From an uncultured Saccharospirillaceae bacterium (GTDB taxonomy: Bacteria; Pseudomonadota; Gammaproteobacteria; Pseudomonadales; Oceanobacteraceae): 64,000 nt of DNA. The position numbers and the translations under genes were made by a program. Numbering within the stretch: the stretch's first letter is position 1; every line of letters starts with the position of its first letter. The stretch spans positions 496,001-560,000 of the forward strand of contig CANNFT010000001.1 in the NCBI GenBank assembly GCA_947503895.1, given 5' to 3'. The notes under the pieces were generated by a model that was not told the origin of the DNA, made no database searches, and saw only the letters and a program-made list of their open reading frames with translations. Shown here piece after piece: positions 62,907 to 64,000 of the stretch.

Positions 62907-63833
62907 CTAAATTTGACCGTAGACACTACCGCGGTTCTGCTCATAAGCAGATAGCGCATCGACTGCGATGTCGTACCCTAGCTGAATCTGTCGATCCGCT
63001 CGATAGAACTCATAGAGCTTGATCGAATCTTTGGGTATCTTGATTAATAAGTCTGGTCGATAGCCTGCGACTTTATAATGCGTTAAGGATGCCTGCATGG
63101 TATCGAACATTTGATACATCACACTGAGCTTAGATAAATTCGCATTCATCGCACTTTCCGTATCAACGGTTTCTTTATCTTCCAGCCATGAAAACGCCAC
63201 ATCCTTCAATTGCATCAGCCAGCTGGACTTTTCCTGACCTTCCGATTCAAGTTCCTCAGAGTTGGTTTCCGGTTGAGATGGCAAAGGAACATCAGCACTC
63301 AAGTCAACGGCGATGATACGGTCAGCATGCACAGAGACGCTCGGGGCGATCGGCAATGGATTCAAGACACCTCCATCCACCAGCACACGATTGCCACTCA
63401 CAACCGGCGTAATGAGTGATGGGATGGCTACTGAAGCGCGTATGGCGCTTTCCAATGGCCCAGATTGAAACCATACTTCCTTTTGGTGCGTAATATCTGT
63501 CGCAACCGCCGTATACGGAATGCGCAAATCCTCAATTTGAATATCTCCCAAGATCTCTTTCACCCTAGAAAATACTTTGTCTCCGCGGATGGCACCACTG
63601 GACAATAAACTTAAATCAACCATACGGATGACGTCTAAGTAGGTAAGTGAACGAGACCAAGCTTCCAGCTCATCCAATTTATCGGCGGCATAAAAGCCGC
63701 CAACCAAAGCCCCCATGGAACAACCCGATACACCCTGTACTGTGTAACCTCTTTCCTCTAAAGCTCTAATAACACCAATATGCGCGTAACCTCTAGCGCC
63801 CCCGCTTCCCAATACTAATGAAACACTTGTCAT
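62907..63833 (-). CDS. Patatin-like phospholipase family protein (RssA-like)
   Basis: 308 residues with a patatin domain: oxyanion 'GSGGARGYAHIGVI' near residues 9-22, nucleophile motif 'GCSMGAL' and the aspartate in 'VDGGVLNPLP', so the Ser-Asp dyad is complete. Members hydrolyse acyl lipids; the substrate here is unknown. The C-terminal part from about 215 is helical. Its ATG overlaps the stop of the gene before it as ATGA, indicating coupling. No signal peptide; cytoplasmic or membrane-associated. Confidence 0.9.
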   Translation of the reverse strand: MTSVSLVLGSGGARGYAHIGVIRALEERGYTVQGVSGCSMGALVGGFYAADKLDELEAWSRSLTYLDVIRMVDLSLLSSGAIRGDKVFSRVKEILGDIQIEDLRIPYTAVATDITHQKEVWFQSGPLESAIRASVAIPSLITPVVSGNRVLVDGGVLNPLPIAPSVSVHADRIIAVDLSADVPLPSQPETNSEELESEGQEKSSWLMQLKDVAFSWLEDKETVDTESAMNANLSKLSVMYQMFDTMQASLTHYKVAGYRPDLLIKIPKDSIKLYEFYRADRQIQLGYDIAVDALSAYEQNRGSVYGQI

Positions 63834-64000
63834 TTATTAATTAACACCAATTCGATTCGATCTGACATACCTGCTCTAGGCATCATTGCACCCGCACCAT
63901 GAACGTAAAGCTTTTGAATAAAACCATTTGCTCCCGCCATTTGCTCCAGCAACGCCTGCGCTTCTTGCTGGGATTGACTCACCAATGAAGACGCTTCTGC
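63830..64000 (-). CDS. C-terminal fragment of a gene, possibly OmpA-like (cut by window edge)
   Basis: The last 56 residues of a gene whose start lies beyond the window. The end has 'AQALLEQMAGA', 'FIQKLYVHGAGAMMP' and 'MSDRIELVLINK', which resembles the end of an OmpA-like peptidoglycan-binding domain (helix, strand with glycine, then 'R.ELVL'). This is a weak call. The stop overlaps the patatin start by 4 nt, so the two genes are cotranscribed. Confidence 0.5.
   Translation of the reverse strand, partial: AEASSLVSQSQQEAQALLEQMAGANGFIQKLYVHGAGAMMPRAGMSDRIELVLINK

Overview
The window reads as the chromosome of a free-living, probably marine, gammaproteobacterium of the Pseudomonadales/Oceanospirillales type with moderate GC. 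As I remember the Pseudomonas aeruginosa map, the block from pilZ to lolC follows the gene order of the PA2960-PA2987 region. Other genes fit the same picture: a polyhydroxyalkanoate (PHA) synthase with a phasin, a methylcitrate cycle, an agmatine-to-putrescine pathway, Lol/LPS outer-membrane genes, and a large secreted protein with thrombospondin-3-like calcium repeats. I saw no rRNA, tRNA, insertion sequence, prophage or CRISPR array.

Layout. 1-3.4 kb (minus): propionate catabolism, read as GntR regulator, prpB, prpC, prpD (cut by the window edge). 3.5-14.8 kb (minus): pilZ, holB, tmk, mltG, pabC, fabF, acpP, fabG, fabD, plsX, rpmF, yceD, sppA and a HAD phosphatase, i.e. fatty-acid synthesis with replication, wall and ribosome genes. 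14.8-18.9 kb: rluC and rne, divergent, with a long rne leader. 18.9-24.2 kb: murB, a low-molecular-weight tyrosine phosphatase, a degenerate LytM protein, udk and a nucleoside transporter; kdsB, expected here by synteny, is not present. 24.2-30.7 kb (minus): comEC, exbB, exbD, msbA, lpxK and a Trm112-like gene. 30.8-33.3 kb: a DUF2062 gene, lolD and one lolC/E-type permease. 33.5-38.6 kb (plus): a small secreted protein, aguA, aguB, a secreted protein of unknown function and a membrane diguanylate cyclase. 38.8-41.7 kb (minus): a zeta-like kinase with a ParD-like antitoxin, waaC, and a small XRE-like gene. 41.9-48.1 kb (plus): a fabB-type ketosynthase followed by a 1631-residue single-chain acyl-CoA carboxylase. 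48.3-55.6 kb (plus): a 1609-residue calcium-repeat protein and the tail-specific protease prc. 55.7-64 kb (minus): a lipoprotein, phaC, phasin, a DUF6489-like gene, an MFS transporter, aroC, prmB, a patatin-like protein, and the end of a possible OmpA-like gene.

How they work together. The fab cluster and the separate fabB-carboxylase pair both serve malonyl-CoA use and fatty-acid synthesis. lpxK, msbA, waaC and Lol serve the outer membrane. prp and pha both handle short-chain acyl-CoA carbon. The most unusual item is the one-polypeptide carboxylase, ordered AccA-like, a roughly 500-residue unassigned segment, AccD-like, biotin carboxylase, biotinyl domain. Its two transferase halves are in the reverse of the usual fused order, and it sits next to a fabB that has no fabA. 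Next in interest are the zeta/ParD-like pair with a palindrome over its promoter, the internally duplicated secreted protein with a GlyGly-CTERM-like tail, and the synteny break where kdsB would be. All functional calls come from reading the sequence and remembered family features; no database search was run.
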